Positions 44,893 to 54,884 of a stretch of 64,000 bases of DNA are shown here, piece by piece. Each line of letters opens with the position of its first letter. Positions within the stretch are counted from its first letter, which is position 1. The stretch is from Flavobacterium endoglycinae. Its GTDB lineage: Bacteria > Bacteroidota > Bacteroidia > Flavobacteriales > Flavobacteriaceae. The notes under the pieces are model-generated. The model made no database searches, was not told the origin of the DNA, and saw only the letters and a program-made list of their open reading frames with translations. The position numbers and the translations under genes are program-made. The stretch covers positions 1,054,001-1,118,000 of the forward strand of contig NZ_CP071448.1 in assembly GCF_017352115.1 (NCBI RefSeq), given 5' to 3'.

Positions 44893-44921
44893 AATGGCTT
44901 AACCGATATGGCTAAGCCATT
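44893..44921 (-). other. Hairpin between the adhesin and porP-like genes
   Basis: AATGGCTTA and TAAGCCATT form a 9-bp perfect stem around an 11-nt loop in the 62-bp gap. There is no T run directly after it on the minus strand, so it could partly attenuate or stabilise the mRNA end instead of fully terminating. Confidence 0.5.
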
Positions 44922-44939
44922 TTTATTTTTATGGAAATA

Positions 44940-47900
44940 TTATTTGGTCAGATATAAATAGCCTGCTTCCTGTTTAGTCTTGGCAGTATCACTCTTATAT
45001 CTCAGGATATAATAGTAAGTTCCTTCAGGCAGTCCTTCTGATCCTTTCACTGTTGTTCTTCCTTCTGAGTATCCTTTAAAAACAATATCATTGTTGTTGT
45101 AATGTTCTCTTTCAAATACCAGAACTCCCCAGCGGTTGAAAATCTGAACTGTATTGTCAGGATAACACTCAATACCTCTGATATAAAATCTCTCATTCAT
45201 ACCGTCTCCGTTTAACGAAACCGCATTATAAATTTTAATACTGCATCCATCCAGTTCTATCACAGTTGGATTATTTCCGTTTAGTTCTTTCGAATCCGAT
45301 GTATCTGATGTAGTGACACCAAGTGGGCTGAGTCCTGAAACGGAAGCTTGATTGGTTACTGAACCAGCATTAATATCTGCTTGTGTAAGTGTATAGGTTC
45401 CTGTAAAAGTTGACGTATCGCTCTGTCCTACAGCTAGTGTTATCGGTCCGCCTGTAATTATAACTCCAGGCAGCAGATCTGAAATCTGGATATTGCTCAA
45501 CGGCACATTTCCAGTATTTTTAACGACAAAGGTGTAAGTTAGCGTTTCACCTGCCTCCACATTGCCGTTTCCGTTCTCGTCATTTACTTTTACTTCCATA
45601 ATAAGCGCCACAGCTGGTACTTCAACAAACAAGTGAACCGTTGCACTGCTGCAGTTATTAGGATTCGCTTTTTCACAAATTTGGTAGGTTAGATTGTGAT
45701 CCCCTCCGGCAGTTCCTGGAGCTACGTCAATTGTTCCGTCAGGATTAAGTGTTATACCCTGCGGGAAATTCTGAGCTGTTAGAATCACATCTTGGGCATT
45801 TACTGGAAAACCGTTTAAGGTATCGTTGTCTAAAACATTGATTACCTCCAAAGAGCCATTGATTCCGTCAGCAGCAACCGTATCGTCTTCATTAACCGCC
45901 TCTATTCCAAAGACAGGTGAAGCATTACAACCTGCTGAAGCCAAAGGATAATTTACAGTAACTGACTGAGTCGGATTAAGAGTAAACTGCATGGTAACAG
46001 ATGGTCTGGTCAATTCAAATCCGTCATTGCCCTGCTGCCATTGTCCATTCTGGAATATCCATCCAGGCCAGTCTGTTGGTTTATTCCCTGCATCCACTAC
46101 AGCACCAGGCCATAAAACCGTTCCGTTTAAAGGCATGTCATTCTGTGTGGCTACAACACGATTCGCGCTGTCAATCCATCTGATGGTCAACAGTCCTGAA
46201 GGGGCAAAATTCTCCGCTTTCACGCTGTATCTCACATATGGAGTATTATCTGAACAATAACTCTCTGCTTCTATACTCATTACCGGAGCAACAACTGTAA
46301 CGGTAACTGTAGCTGTAGCACAGTTTGCAGCATTCGTTTTTTCGCAGATCTCATAAGTCAATGTATACGTTCCCGCTGGAGCATTCGGAATTAATACCGC
46401 TGTTCCGTCAGGCTGTAATGTCAGCACATTGGATGGATCAGGAGTAATTATAGTAAGATTCACCTCATTCGGAGTTAATGGATTGTTGTCCACAGTATCA
46501 TTGTCAAAAACATTGATCAGTTCCAACTGTTCATTAATACCTACGACTGTTCCAATCTCGTCCCTTACAGCTGTAAGGTTTCTCTTTTCAATTGGAATTA
46601 TGACTACTGCCGGTGTTGTGTCTACAGCACCGTTGTTATCTGTTGCCGTAAATGTAAAGGAATCATTTCCTGAAAAAGTGCCACTAGGATCATACGTAAG
46701 CTGTCCTGCCTCCAAAGGCGACAATACCTGCCCTGCAATAACTGCTATTCCGTTTAATGCCAAAGTTCCATGTACAGGCAAAGTAACAATTGTAAAGGAA
46801 ACAATAGTTCCATCTGTATCGGTAGCTGTTAAAGCGTTAACAGCCGTCGGACCTGCGCTTGCCAGAACTGGCAAGTTTGTATCATTATTAGCCACAGGCG
46901 CATTGTTCTCCACAGGGATTGTTATAACTGCCGTATTGGATACCGCATTTAAATTATCAAGAGCCGTAAAGGTAAAAGTATCATCTCCCGTAAAATCACC
47001 CGCAGGGTCATACGTAAGCTGCGATGCCTCTAAAGGCGAAAGCACCTGACCTGCAGAAACGGGTGTTCCGTTTAAAGCTAATGTTCCATGTAACGGCAAA
47101 GCAGTAATTGTAAACGAAGCAATTGTCCCGTCCGTATCAGAAGCCGTAAGGGCATTTACTGATGAAGCTCCAGCTGATGAAGCGATAGGGGCATTTACTG
47201 CCGAATCCGCTGAAGGCGCATTGTTCCCCACAGGGATTGTTATAACTGCCGTATTGGATACCGCATTTAAATTATCAAGAGCCGTAAAGGTAAAGGTATC
47301 ATCTCCCGTAAAATCACCCGCAGGATCATACGTAAGCTGCGATGCCTCCAAAGGCGACAATACCTGCCCTGCAGAAACCGGTGTTCCGTTTAAAGCTAAT
47401 GTTCCATGTAACGGCAAAGCAGTAATTGTAAACGAAGCAATTGTCCCGTCCGTATCAGAAGCCGTAAGAGCATTTACTGATGAAGCTCCAGCTGATGAAG
47501 CGATAGGGGCATTTACTGCCGAATCCGCTGAAGGCGCATTGTTCCCCACAGGGATTGTTATAACTGCCGTATTGGATACCGCGTTTAAATTATCAAGTGC
47601 CGTAAAGGTGAAAGTATCATCTCCTGTAAAATCACCGGCAGGATCATACGTAAGCTGCGACGCCTCCAAAGGCGAAAGCACCTGACCCGCAGAAACCGGT
47701 GTTCCGTTCAGTGCCAGAATTCCATGTACCGGCAACGCAGTAATTGTAAAGGAAACAATCGTACCGTCTGTATCAGAAGCCGTAAGGGCATTTACTGCTG
47801 AAGCTCCTGCTGATGAAGCGATGGGAGCATTCACTGCCGAATCCGCTGAAGGCGCATTGTTCCCCACAGGGATTGTTATAACCGCCGTATTGGATACCGC

Positions 47901-50900
47901 ATTTAAATTGTCAAGTGCCGTGAAGGTGAAACTGTCATCTCCTGTAAAATTCCCCGCAGGATCATACGTAAGCTGCGATGCCTCTAAAGTTGACAGCACC
48001 TGCCCCGCAGAAACGGGTGTTCCGTTTAAAGCTAATGTTCCATGCAACGGTAAAGAAACAATTGTAAAGGAAACAATCGTGCCATCCGTATCAGAAGCCG
48101 TAAGGGCATTTACTGCTGAAGCCCCTGCTGATGAAGCGATAGGGGCATTCACTGCCGAATCCGCTGAAGGAGCATTGTTCCCCACAGGGATTGTTACAAC
48201 TGCCGTATTGGATACTGCATTTAAATTGTCAAGTGCCGTGAAGGTGAAAGTATCATCTCCCGTAAAATTCCCCGCAGGATCATACGTAAGCTGCGACGCC
48301 TCCAAAGGTGACAATACCTGCCCTGCAGAAACCGGTGTTCCGTTCAGTGCCAGAATTCCGTGCAGAGGAAGAGAAACCACCGTATAAGAAACAATTGTAC
48401 CGTCCGTATCAAAAGCCGTAAGGGCATTTACTGCTGAAGCTCCTGCTGATGAAGCGATGGAAGCATTCACTGCCGAATCCGCTGAAGGCGCATTGTTCCC
48501 CACAGGAATTGTTACAACTGCCGTATTGGATACCGCATTTAAATTATCAAGTGCCGTGAAGGTGAAACTGTCATCTCCTGTAAAATTCCCCGCAGGATCA
48601 TACGTAAGCTGCGATGCCTCTAAAGTTGACAGCACCTGCCCCGCAGAAACGGGTGTTCCGTTTAAAGCTAATGTTCCATGCAACGGTAAAGAAACAATTG
48701 TAAACGAAGCAATTGTCCCGTCCGTATCAGAAGCCGTAAGGGCATTTACTGCTGAAGCTCCTGCTGATGAAGCGATGGAAGCATTCACTGCCGAATCCGC
48801 TGAAGGCGCATTGTTCCCCACAGGAATTGTTACAACTGCCGTATTGGATACCGCATTTAAATTATCAAGTGCCGTGAAGGTGAAACTGTCATCTCCCGTA
48901 AAATCACCCGCAGGATCATACGTAAGCTGCGACGCCTCCAAAGGCGACAATACCTGACCCGCAGAAACCGGTGTTCCGTTTAAAGCTAAAGTTCCATGCA
49001 ACGGTAAAGAAACAATTGTAAACGAAGCAATAGTTCCGTCTGTATCAGAAGCCGTAAGGGCATTTACTGCTGAAGCTCCTGCTGATGAAGCGATAGGGGC
49101 ATTCACTGCCGAATCTGCTGAAGGCGCATTGTTCCCCACAGGGATTGTTACAACTGCCGTATTGGATACTGCATTTAAATTATCAAGAGCCGTAAAGGTA
49201 AATGTATCATCTCCCGTAAAATTCCCCGCAGGATCATACGTAAGCTGCGACGCCTCCAAAGGCGACAATACCTGACCCGCAGAAACCGGTGTTCCGTTTA
49301 AAGCTAAAGTTCCATGCAACGGTAAAGAAACAATTGTAAACGAAGCAATTGTCCCGTCCGTATCAGAAGCCGTAAGGGCATTTACTGCTGAAGCTCCTGC
49401 TGATGAAGCGATGGAAGCATTCACTGCCGAATCCGCTGAAGGCGCATTGTTCCCCACAGGAATTGTTACAACTGCCGTATTGGATACCGCATTTAAATTA
49501 TCAAGTGCCGTGAAGGTGAAACTGTCATCTCCTGTAAAATTCCCCGCAGGATCATACGTAAGCTGCGACGCCTCCAAAGGCGACAATACCTGACCCGCAG
49601 AAACCGGTGTTCCGTTTAAAGCTAAAGTTCCATGCAACGGTAAAGAAACAATTGTAAACGAAGCAATAGTTCCGTCTGTATCAGAAGCCGTAAGGGCATT
49701 TACTGCTGAAGCTCCTGCTGATGAAGCGATGGAAGCATTCACTGCCGAATCCGCTGAAGGCGCATTGTTCCCCACAGGAATTGTTACAACTGCCGTATTG
49801 GATACCGCATTTAAATTATCAAGTGCCGTGAAGGTGAAACTGTCATCTCCTGTAAAATTCCCCGCAGGATCATACGTAAGCTGCGACGCCTCCAAAGGCG
49901 ACAATACCTGACCCGCAGAAACCGGTGTTCCTTTTAAAGCTAAAGTTCCATGCAACGGTAAAGAAACAATTGTAAACGAAGCAATTGTCCCGTCCGTATC
50001 AGAAGCCGTAAGGGCATTTACTGCTGAAGCTCCTGCTGATGAAGCGATGGAAGCATTCACTGCCGAATCCGCTGAAGGCGCATTGTTCCCCACAGGAATT
50101 GTTACAACTGCCGTATTGGATACCGCATTTAAATTATCAAGAGCCGTAAAGGTAAATGTATCATCTCCCGTAAAATCACCCGCAGGATCATACGTAAGCT
50201 GCGATGCCTCCAAAGGCGACAATACCTGCCCTGCAGAAACCGGTGTTCCGTTTAAAGCTAAAGTTCCATGTAACGGCAGGGCAGTAATTGTAAAGGAAAC
50301 AATCGTACCGTCTGTATCAGAAGCCGTAAGGGCATTTACTGCTGAAGCTCCTGCTGATGAAGCGATAGGGGCATTCACTGCCGAATCTGCTGAAGGCGCA
50401 TTGTTCCCCACAGGGATTGTTACAACTGCCGTATTGGATACTGCATTTAAATTATCAAGTGCCGTGAAGGTAAATGTATCATCTCCCGTAAAATTCCCCG
50501 CAGGATCATACGTAAGCTGCGACGCCTCCAAAGGCGACAATACCTGACCCGCAGAAACCGGTGTTCCGTTTAAAGCTAAAGTTCCATGCAACGGTAAAGA
50601 AACAATTGTAAACGAAGCAATAGTTCCGTCTGTATCAGAAGCCGTAAGGGCATTTACTGCTGAAGCTCCTGCTGATGAAGCGATGGAAGCATTCACTGCC
50701 GAATCCGCTGAAGGCGCATTGTTCCCCACAGGAATTGTTACAACTGCCGTATTGGATACCGCGTTTAAATTATCAAGTGCCGTGAAGGTGAAACTGTCAT
50801 CTCCTGTAAAATTCCCCGCAGGATCATACGTAAGCTGCGATGCTTCCAAAGGCGACAGCACCTGACCTGCAATAACTGCTATTCCGTTTAAAGCCAGAAT

Positions 50901-53690
50901 TCCATGTACCGGCAACGCAGTAATTGTAAAGGAAGCAATCGTCCCGTCCGTGTCAGAAGCCGTAAGGGCATTTAATGCTGAAGCTCCTGCTGATGAAGCA
51001 ATAGGGGCATTCACTGCCGAATCTGCTGAAGGCGCATTATTCCCCACAGGGATTGTTATAACCGCCGTATTGGATACCGCATTTAAATTGTCAAGTGCCG
51101 TGAAAGTAAAAGTATCATCACCCGTAAAATCACCCGCAGGATCATACGTAAGCTGCGATGCCTCCAAAGGCGAAAGCACCTGCCCCGCAGAAACCGGTGT
51201 TCCGTTCAGTGCCAGAATTCCGTGCAGAGGAAGAGAAACCACCGTATAAGAAACAATCGTGCCGTCTGTATCAGAAGCTGTAAGAGTATTTACTGAGGAA
51301 GCTCCTGCTGATGAAGCGATAGGGGAATTCACTGCCGAATCCGCTGAAGGCGGCTGATTAATAACTGGTGTTACTGTACCTGCGTTATTTCCTTGAGTTG
51401 GGTCGTCTTGCTCTCCGGAAATCGATGCCGTATTTACATAAGACCCTGTCGCATTTATTATGGCTTCCATTGTAAGGGTTGTGCTGGCTCCGATAGCCAG
51501 ATTGCCAATGGTCCATTCTGTTCCAGCCCATGTTCCTGTCGAAGGCGTTGCGCTTACAAAAGTATAACCTGAAGGAAGCACATCGGTTACTTTAACTCCT
51601 GTAGCGGCGCTTGGTCCAGCATTTGAAGCTGTAATGGTAAAAGTAACCATACTCCCAACATTTGGAGTAGTATTACTAATATTTTTAGTTACCGAAAGAT
51701 TAGTCTGAATTAAAGGTGTCGCGGTAGCCGAATCGTTACCTGTTGTATTATCAGGATTATTTCCTGAAATAGTCGCAGTATTAGCATATGAACCTGTAGG
51801 ATTAACTGTTGCTGTCACTGCCAATGTACTGCTTGCTCCGTTAGCAAGAGAACCAACTGTCCAATCAGGCGCAGACCATGTACCTGATGAAGGTACTGCG
51901 CTCACAAGAGTATATCCTGAAGGAAGTACATCCGTTACTGTAATACCAGTCGCCTTGTAAGGACCATTATTTTTAGCTGTCACTGTAAATATAACATCGC
52001 TTCCTACACTTGGCGTAGCATTATTTACTGTTTTTGTAACTTCTAGATCCGCGGGACATACGGCACCTTCAAAATTTCTGGTGGTTACAATTGTTCCGCC
52101 GCATGAAGTGGTTACTGAATACTGTACTGAAACAATTCCTGCTCCCGTAAAAGTAAGCGTATTGCCTGATAAGGTTCCAGGACCGCTCACAAAGGTTAAC
52201 GTACCTCCTGCAGGTGTTGGATTTAAAAGGACTGGATCATCTATACAATATTTTGAATCGGGACCTCCTCCTGTTGAAATTGGCTGGATCACCGGATTGG
52301 ACTCTGCACCGCAGATCTGTACATCGGCAGTAGCGAAAGTATAAGTTGCTTCTTGGGTCGTATCATTTGTTCCATCTCCCATACTTCCTCTGATTCGATG
52401 CCCTGCATAACCAAATTTGGTCTCACAGCTTTTCACTATCATAGAGGTATGCCCTCCTGTTTCAACAGCTAAAATACGGTCTGAAGCAGAAATACCACTC
52501 GGCATAATAGGGTTCGCAGGATTAGCACTGGTTCCAAGTAAATTATAATCATTTTGTCCAAAAGCATATAAATTGTAATTACTGTTAATCACATTTACAG
52601 CGCCATACTCAGTATCATGCTCTTGCACACTGATCCATTTTATATTATTCATCTCTGTGCCATTAGCAGATGTATATTTGGGCTGTACCCAAGACAGTCT
52701 GTCCGCTGTTGCCCAATTTCCTAGCTGTCTCCCACTGTTTTCTCCCAAAGCATACAAATTTCCATCAGTTGCCAGAACATAGTAAGATCTCTCGGTTAGG
52801 TTACCTGTAGAACCAATCATTTTAGGGGTTATAGATGCAGGCAAGGTCATTTGTACCGCTCTGTTCTGACTAGCTATGATTGCTGTATTATTTCCTAGAA
52901 GAACATTATTTCCCCAAACGTAAACGGTACCATCTGACTTTAAAGCCATAAGACCGTTGTAATTACCCCTGCAGGCAACAACACCTGTCAGATCAGGATT
53001 TCCTGTATCGGCAGTTGTCACTTTGTACCAGTTCAAAGCATCACCGGCACTACCATTACCTCTAACACTTGCAGTCTGGGAAATTACCCATACATCACCG
53101 CTACAGGTAGTAATTGCTAGTGTTCCATAAGTTGCAAACATCATCTTAACATCACCAGGAACAACTCCGCTTGGAAGACCATTGGTATTACCTCCTATGG
53201 TTATCTTTTGAAAGGAGGTACTTGAAGTGATGTCCGCATGAAGAACTGCTCCTTCTGTTGACCACGCATATAATCCATCTGTCGCCAGCAGTATTCCCTG
53301 AGTATTATTCGCAGAACTGCTCCCCAAGGCCGCTTTCAAAGGCGTAGCACTTGCACTTAAAGCCGGATAATTGGTTCTGTTTATGACACGTGGTGACAAT
53401 ACATTAGAAGTTCCATTATTTGCCATTCTCTCCCCCCATACTTGAAGAGAGCCGTCTGAAGTTCTTACAATGGTACTGTGAAAACTCGATACAAAATTAT
53501 CGTATTCAATAGATGAGGCATCATTATTTGAATCGGCTCCAAAATTAGATAAATTGGTACCCGAACAGCCTGTTATGGGAATTGCGCACTGCGCATTTAA
53601 GAACTGGCTGCATGCAAAAAACACAAAAAACAAAGCAATTGCTTTTTGTAAATTTGATCCGCTGTATAAATTAAAGTAGTTTTTTATCAT
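44940..53690 (-). CDS. Giant type IX-secreted adhesin with tandem cadherin-like repeats and CHU_C domain
   Basis: The 2916-residue protein has a signal peptide (1-33, ...SQFLNA|Q), RCC1-like repeats (~55-440, e.g. LMALKSDGTVYVWGNN), two DUF11 domains (~547-778, DLEVTKTVNNATPSVGSDVIF), fifteen ~106-residue repeats (~779-2368) of cadherin/Ig-like type (FTGDDSFTFTALDN), more beta-sandwich and DUF11-like domains (~2370-2810), and a C-terminal CHU_C gliding-motility domain (~2820-2916, NGDGMNERFYIRG, IFNRWGVLVFE) that directs type IX secretion. It is a SprB-type surface adhesin by architecture. It follows 13 bp after the small secreted protein gene. Confidence 0.93.
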   Translation of the reverse strand: MIKNYFNLYSGSNLQKAIALFFVFFACSQFLNAQCAIPITGCSGTNLSNFGADSNNDASSIEYDNFVSSFHSTIVRTSDGSLQVWGERMANNGTSNVLSPRVINRTNYPALSASATPLKAALGSSSANNTQGILLATDGLYAWSTEGAVLHADITSSTSFQKITIGGNTNGLPSGVVPGDVKMMFATYGTLAITTCSGDVWVISQTASVRGNGSAGDALNWYKVTTADTGNPDLTGVVACRGNYNGLMALKSDGTVYVWGNNVLLGNNTAIIASQNRAVQMTLPASITPKMIGSTGNLTERSYYVLATDGNLYALGENSGRQLGNWATADRLSWVQPKYTSANGTEMNNIKWISVQEHDTEYGAVNVINSNYNLYAFGQNDYNLLGTSANPANPIMPSGISASDRILAVETGGHTSMIVKSCETKFGYAGHRIRGSMGDGTNDTTQEATYTFATADVQICGAESNPVIQPISTGGGPDSKYCIDDPVLLNPTPAGGTLTFVSGPGTLSGNTLTFTGAGIVSVQYSVTTSCGGTIVTTRNFEGAVCPADLEVTKTVNNATPSVGSDVIFTVTAKNNGPYKATGITVTDVLPSGYTLVSAVPSSGTWSAPDWTVGSLANGASSTLAVTATVNPTGSYANTATISGNNPDNTTGNDSATATPLIQTNLSVTKNISNTTPNVGSMVTFTITASNAGPSAATGVKVTDVLPSGYTFVSATPSTGTWAGTEWTIGNLAIGASTTLTMEAIINATGSYVNTASISGEQDDPTQGNNAGTVTPVINQPPSADSAVNSPIASSAGASSVNTLTASDTDGTIVSYTVVSLPLHGILALNGTPVSAGQVLSPLEASQLTYDPAGDFTGDDTFTFTALDNLNAVSNTAVITIPVGNNAPSADSAVNAPIASSAGASALNALTASDTDGTIASFTITALPVHGILALNGIAVIAGQVLSPLEASQLTYDPAGNFTGDDSFTFTALDNLNAVSNTAVVTIPVGNNAPSADSAVNASIASSAGASAVNALTASDTDGTIASFTIVSLPLHGTLALNGTPVSAGQVLSPLEASQLTYDPAGNFTGDDTFTFTALDNLNAVSNTAVVTIPVGNNAPSADSAVNAPIASSAGASAVNALTASDTDGTIVSFTITALPLHGTLALNGTPVSAGQVLSPLEASQLTYDPAGDFTGDDTFTFTALDNLNAVSNTAVVTIPVGNNAPSADSAVNASIASSAGASAVNALTASDTDGTIASFTIVSLPLHGTLALKGTPVSAGQVLSPLEASQLTYDPAGNFTGDDSFTFTALDNLNAVSNTAVVTIPVGNNAPSADSAVNASIASSAGASAVNALTASDTDGTIASFTIVSLPLHGTLALNGTPVSAGQVLSPLEASQLTYDPAGNFTGDDSFTFTALDNLNAVSNTAVVTIPVGNNAPSADSAVNASIASSAGASAVNALTASDTDGTIASFTIVSLPLHGTLALNGTPVSAGQVLSPLEASQLTYDPAGNFTGDDTFTFTALDNLNAVSNTAVVTIPVGNNAPSADSAVNAPIASSAGASAVNALTASDTDGTIASFTIVSLPLHGTLALNGTPVSAGQVLSPLEASQLTYDPAGDFTGDDSFTFTALDNLNAVSNTAVVTIPVGNNAPSADSAVNASIASSAGASAVNALTASDTDGTIASFTIVSLPLHGTLALNGTPVSAGQVLSTLEASQLTYDPAGNFTGDDSFTFTALDNLNAVSNTAVVTIPVGNNAPSADSAVNASIASSAGASAVNALTAFDTDGTIVSYTVVSLPLHGILALNGTPVSAGQVLSPLEASQLTYDPAGNFTGDDTFTFTALDNLNAVSNTAVVTIPVGNNAPSADSAVNAPIASSAGASAVNALTASDTDGTIVSFTIVSLPLHGTLALNGTPVSAGQVLSTLEASQLTYDPAGNFTGDDSFTFTALDNLNAVSNTAVITIPVGNNAPSADSAVNAPIASSAGASAVNALTASDTDGTIVSFTITALPVHGILALNGTPVSAGQVLSPLEASQLTYDPAGDFTGDDTFTFTALDNLNAVSNTAVITIPVGNNAPSADSAVNAPIASSAGASSVNALTASDTDGTIASFTITALPLHGTLALNGTPVSAGQVLSPLEASQLTYDPAGDFTGDDTFTFTALDNLNAVSNTAVITIPVGNNAPSADSAVNAPIASSAGASSVNALTASDTDGTIASFTITALPLHGTLALNGTPVSAGQVLSPLEASQLTYDPAGDFTGDDTFTFTALDNLNAVSNTAVITIPVENNAPVANNDTNLPVLASAGPTAVNALTATDTDGTIVSFTIVTLPVHGTLALNGIAVIAGQVLSPLEAGQLTYDPSGTFSGNDSFTFTATDNNGAVDTTPAVVIIPIEKRNLTAVRDEIGTVVGINEQLELINVFDNDTVDNNPLTPNEVNLTIITPDPSNVLTLQPDGTAVLIPNAPAGTYTLTYEICEKTNAANCATATVTVTVVAPVMSIEAESYCSDNTPYVRYSVKAENFAPSGLLTIRWIDSANRVVATQNDMPLNGTVLWPGAVVDAGNKPTDWPGWIFQNGQWQQGNDGFELTRPSVTMQFTLNPTQSVTVNYPLASAGCNASPVFGIEAVNEDDTVAADGINGSLEVINVLDNDTLNGFPVNAQDVILTAQNFPQGITLNPDGTIDVAPGTAGGDHNLTYQICEKANPNNCSSATVHLFVEVPAVALIMEVKVNDENGNGNVEAGETLTYTFVVKNTGNVPLSNIQISDLLPGVIITGGPITLAVGQSDTSTFTGTYTLTQADINAGSVTNQASVSGLSPLGVTTSDTSDSKELNGNNPTVIELDGCSIKIYNAVSLNGDGMNERFYIRGIECYPDNTVQIFNRWGVLVFEREHYNNNDIVFKGYSEGRTTVKGSEGLPEGTYYYILRYKSDTAKTKQEAGYLYLTK
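46587..51356 (-). repeat. 318-bp tandem array inside the adhesin gene, ~15 units
   Basis: Fourteen units of exactly 318 bp run from 51356 to 46905, and a fifteenth, divergent unit spans 46904-46587. Units start at the codon triplet for NAP (ADS...). They are nearly identical and mosaic: NAP/NAS, SFTIVSLPL/SFTITALPL and GNF/GDF variants are mixed between units, as expected from gene conversion or unequal crossing over. Confidence 0.92.
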
Positions 53691-53703
53691 ACTTGTTGCT
53701 TGG

Positions 53704-54396
53704 TTATTTAATTAACTGAGGAAGATTGTAGGTCTGCACTTGATTATTAAAATCATAAAAATCAAACATCAGGTAGGTTTCCTGATTGACAACTCCCGAT
53801 ACTCTGTATTTCAATATCTGAGTTTCACTGCCCATAACTATCTGCTTATCTAGAGGCTCGGCAGTGAGCGAAACTCCTAATCCAGCAATTGTTAGTTCAG
53901 GAGACGGTATCAGTTTTATAGAATTGTCTTTCGAGCTTATCTTTACAGGAACTGAAATGATTAGATCAGAATAATTTCTGCCACGCAAAATCTTTTCTGA
54001 AAAATTTATTTTTGAGAAATTAAAAGACATTTTAACAGGCGTAACCTTTACTTTAAATCTTTCTTGAAAAGACGGATGATGACAGCTTTCATCATGTTTT
54101 TTATTTTCTTGAAAGTTAATATCATAGTCTCCTGTCTGTTCAAAAGTGTAATTATTAATCTCTTTTCCGCGTAATGTTGCATAAATATTATTTTGGGAAT
54201 TGCTTACTGTCCAGGTTACGGATTCATCAATGTTTCCAAAATCAATTTTTTCTCCAAAAGAAATTGTCTTGTAAAATTGCCGTAGTAAATCAGGACTGTT
54301 ACTCTGAGCTACCGATCGGTAAGAATGAAGTAAACTGTATAGAAGCAGGTAAAATAACAGTTGTTCTTTTCTAAAAGATGTTGGATATTTAATCAT
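53704..54396 (-). CDS. Secreted hypothetical protein upstream of the adhesin
   Basis: The 230-residue protein has a signal peptide (1-31, ...YRSVA|Q). The body is beta-rich (IDESVTWTVSNSQNNIYATLRG; TYLMFDFYDFNN). It is the first gene of the adhesin operon and ends 13 bp before it. I do not recognise the family. It may help secretion or attachment of the adhesin. Confidence 0.75.
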   Translation of the reverse strand: MIKYPTSFRKEQLLFYLLLYSLLHSYRSVAQSNSPDLLRQFYKTISFGEKIDFGNIDESVTWTVSNSQNNIYATLRGKEINNYTFEQTGDYDINFQENKKHDESCHHPSFQERFKVKVTPVKMSFNFSKINFSEKILRGRNYSDLIISVPVKISSKDNSIKLIPSPELTIAGLGVSLTAEPLDKQIVMGSETQILKYRVSGVVNQETYLMFDFYDFNNQVQTYNLPQLIK

Positions 54397-54884
54397 GGTC
54401 GTTAAAAAAATTAATTAATTGAGCTGTTTGCTAATCGACAGCGAAAATACCCCATACATAGCGCGTCAGAAACGTTTATACTTTCACTATAGCGCAAAAA
54501 TGAAAGCTTTTTTTTCTCACAAAAGACATAAGAGAATGAAAAACAACACTTTAAAAAAAGACGTAGAAAAAGCTTACCAGAAATACGACATATTTTAAAA
54601 CTGCTTTTAAATGAATTTACACCAACCTGCAAAGGCATTCAGGTAAAATCTAATCTGTTTTTTCAATATTACTTCCTAAAAAAGATCCTCAAAACATTCA
54701 CAATATTCCTACATTATTTATAACGCAGGCACTTAATCTTGTTACTAAATGCAACATCGCAGCACTTTTCAAGAATTTAATTATTTTAGCCCGCCATTTT
54801 ATTTTGTAATATTGCGCCTGAAAGCTTCAACAAGCTTTATCTCTATTCGCAGTTATCCTAATCCATTACCATTAATTTATCTAT
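54397..54884. other. 488-bp intergenic region between divergent adhesin and TPR-AraC genes
   Basis: AT-rich, gene-free. It must hold the promoters of both the adhesin operon (-) and the membrane regulator (+). No clean TAnnTTTG match was found on the adhesin side; TAATATTG at 54808-54815 is a weak candidate for the regulator. No repeats are evident. Confidence 0.6.

Noticed and set aside
46429..51249. Series of long + strand open frames (60-206 codons) opposite the adhesin repeats, each starting with similar sequence every 318 bp
   Set aside because: They repeat exactly with the 318-bp unit, have no start signals, and are explained by the base composition of the opposite strand of the repeat array.
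46587..51356. Regular repeat array considered as CRISPR
   Set aside because: Units are 318 bp, coding, with no short repeat-spacer pattern and no cas genes.
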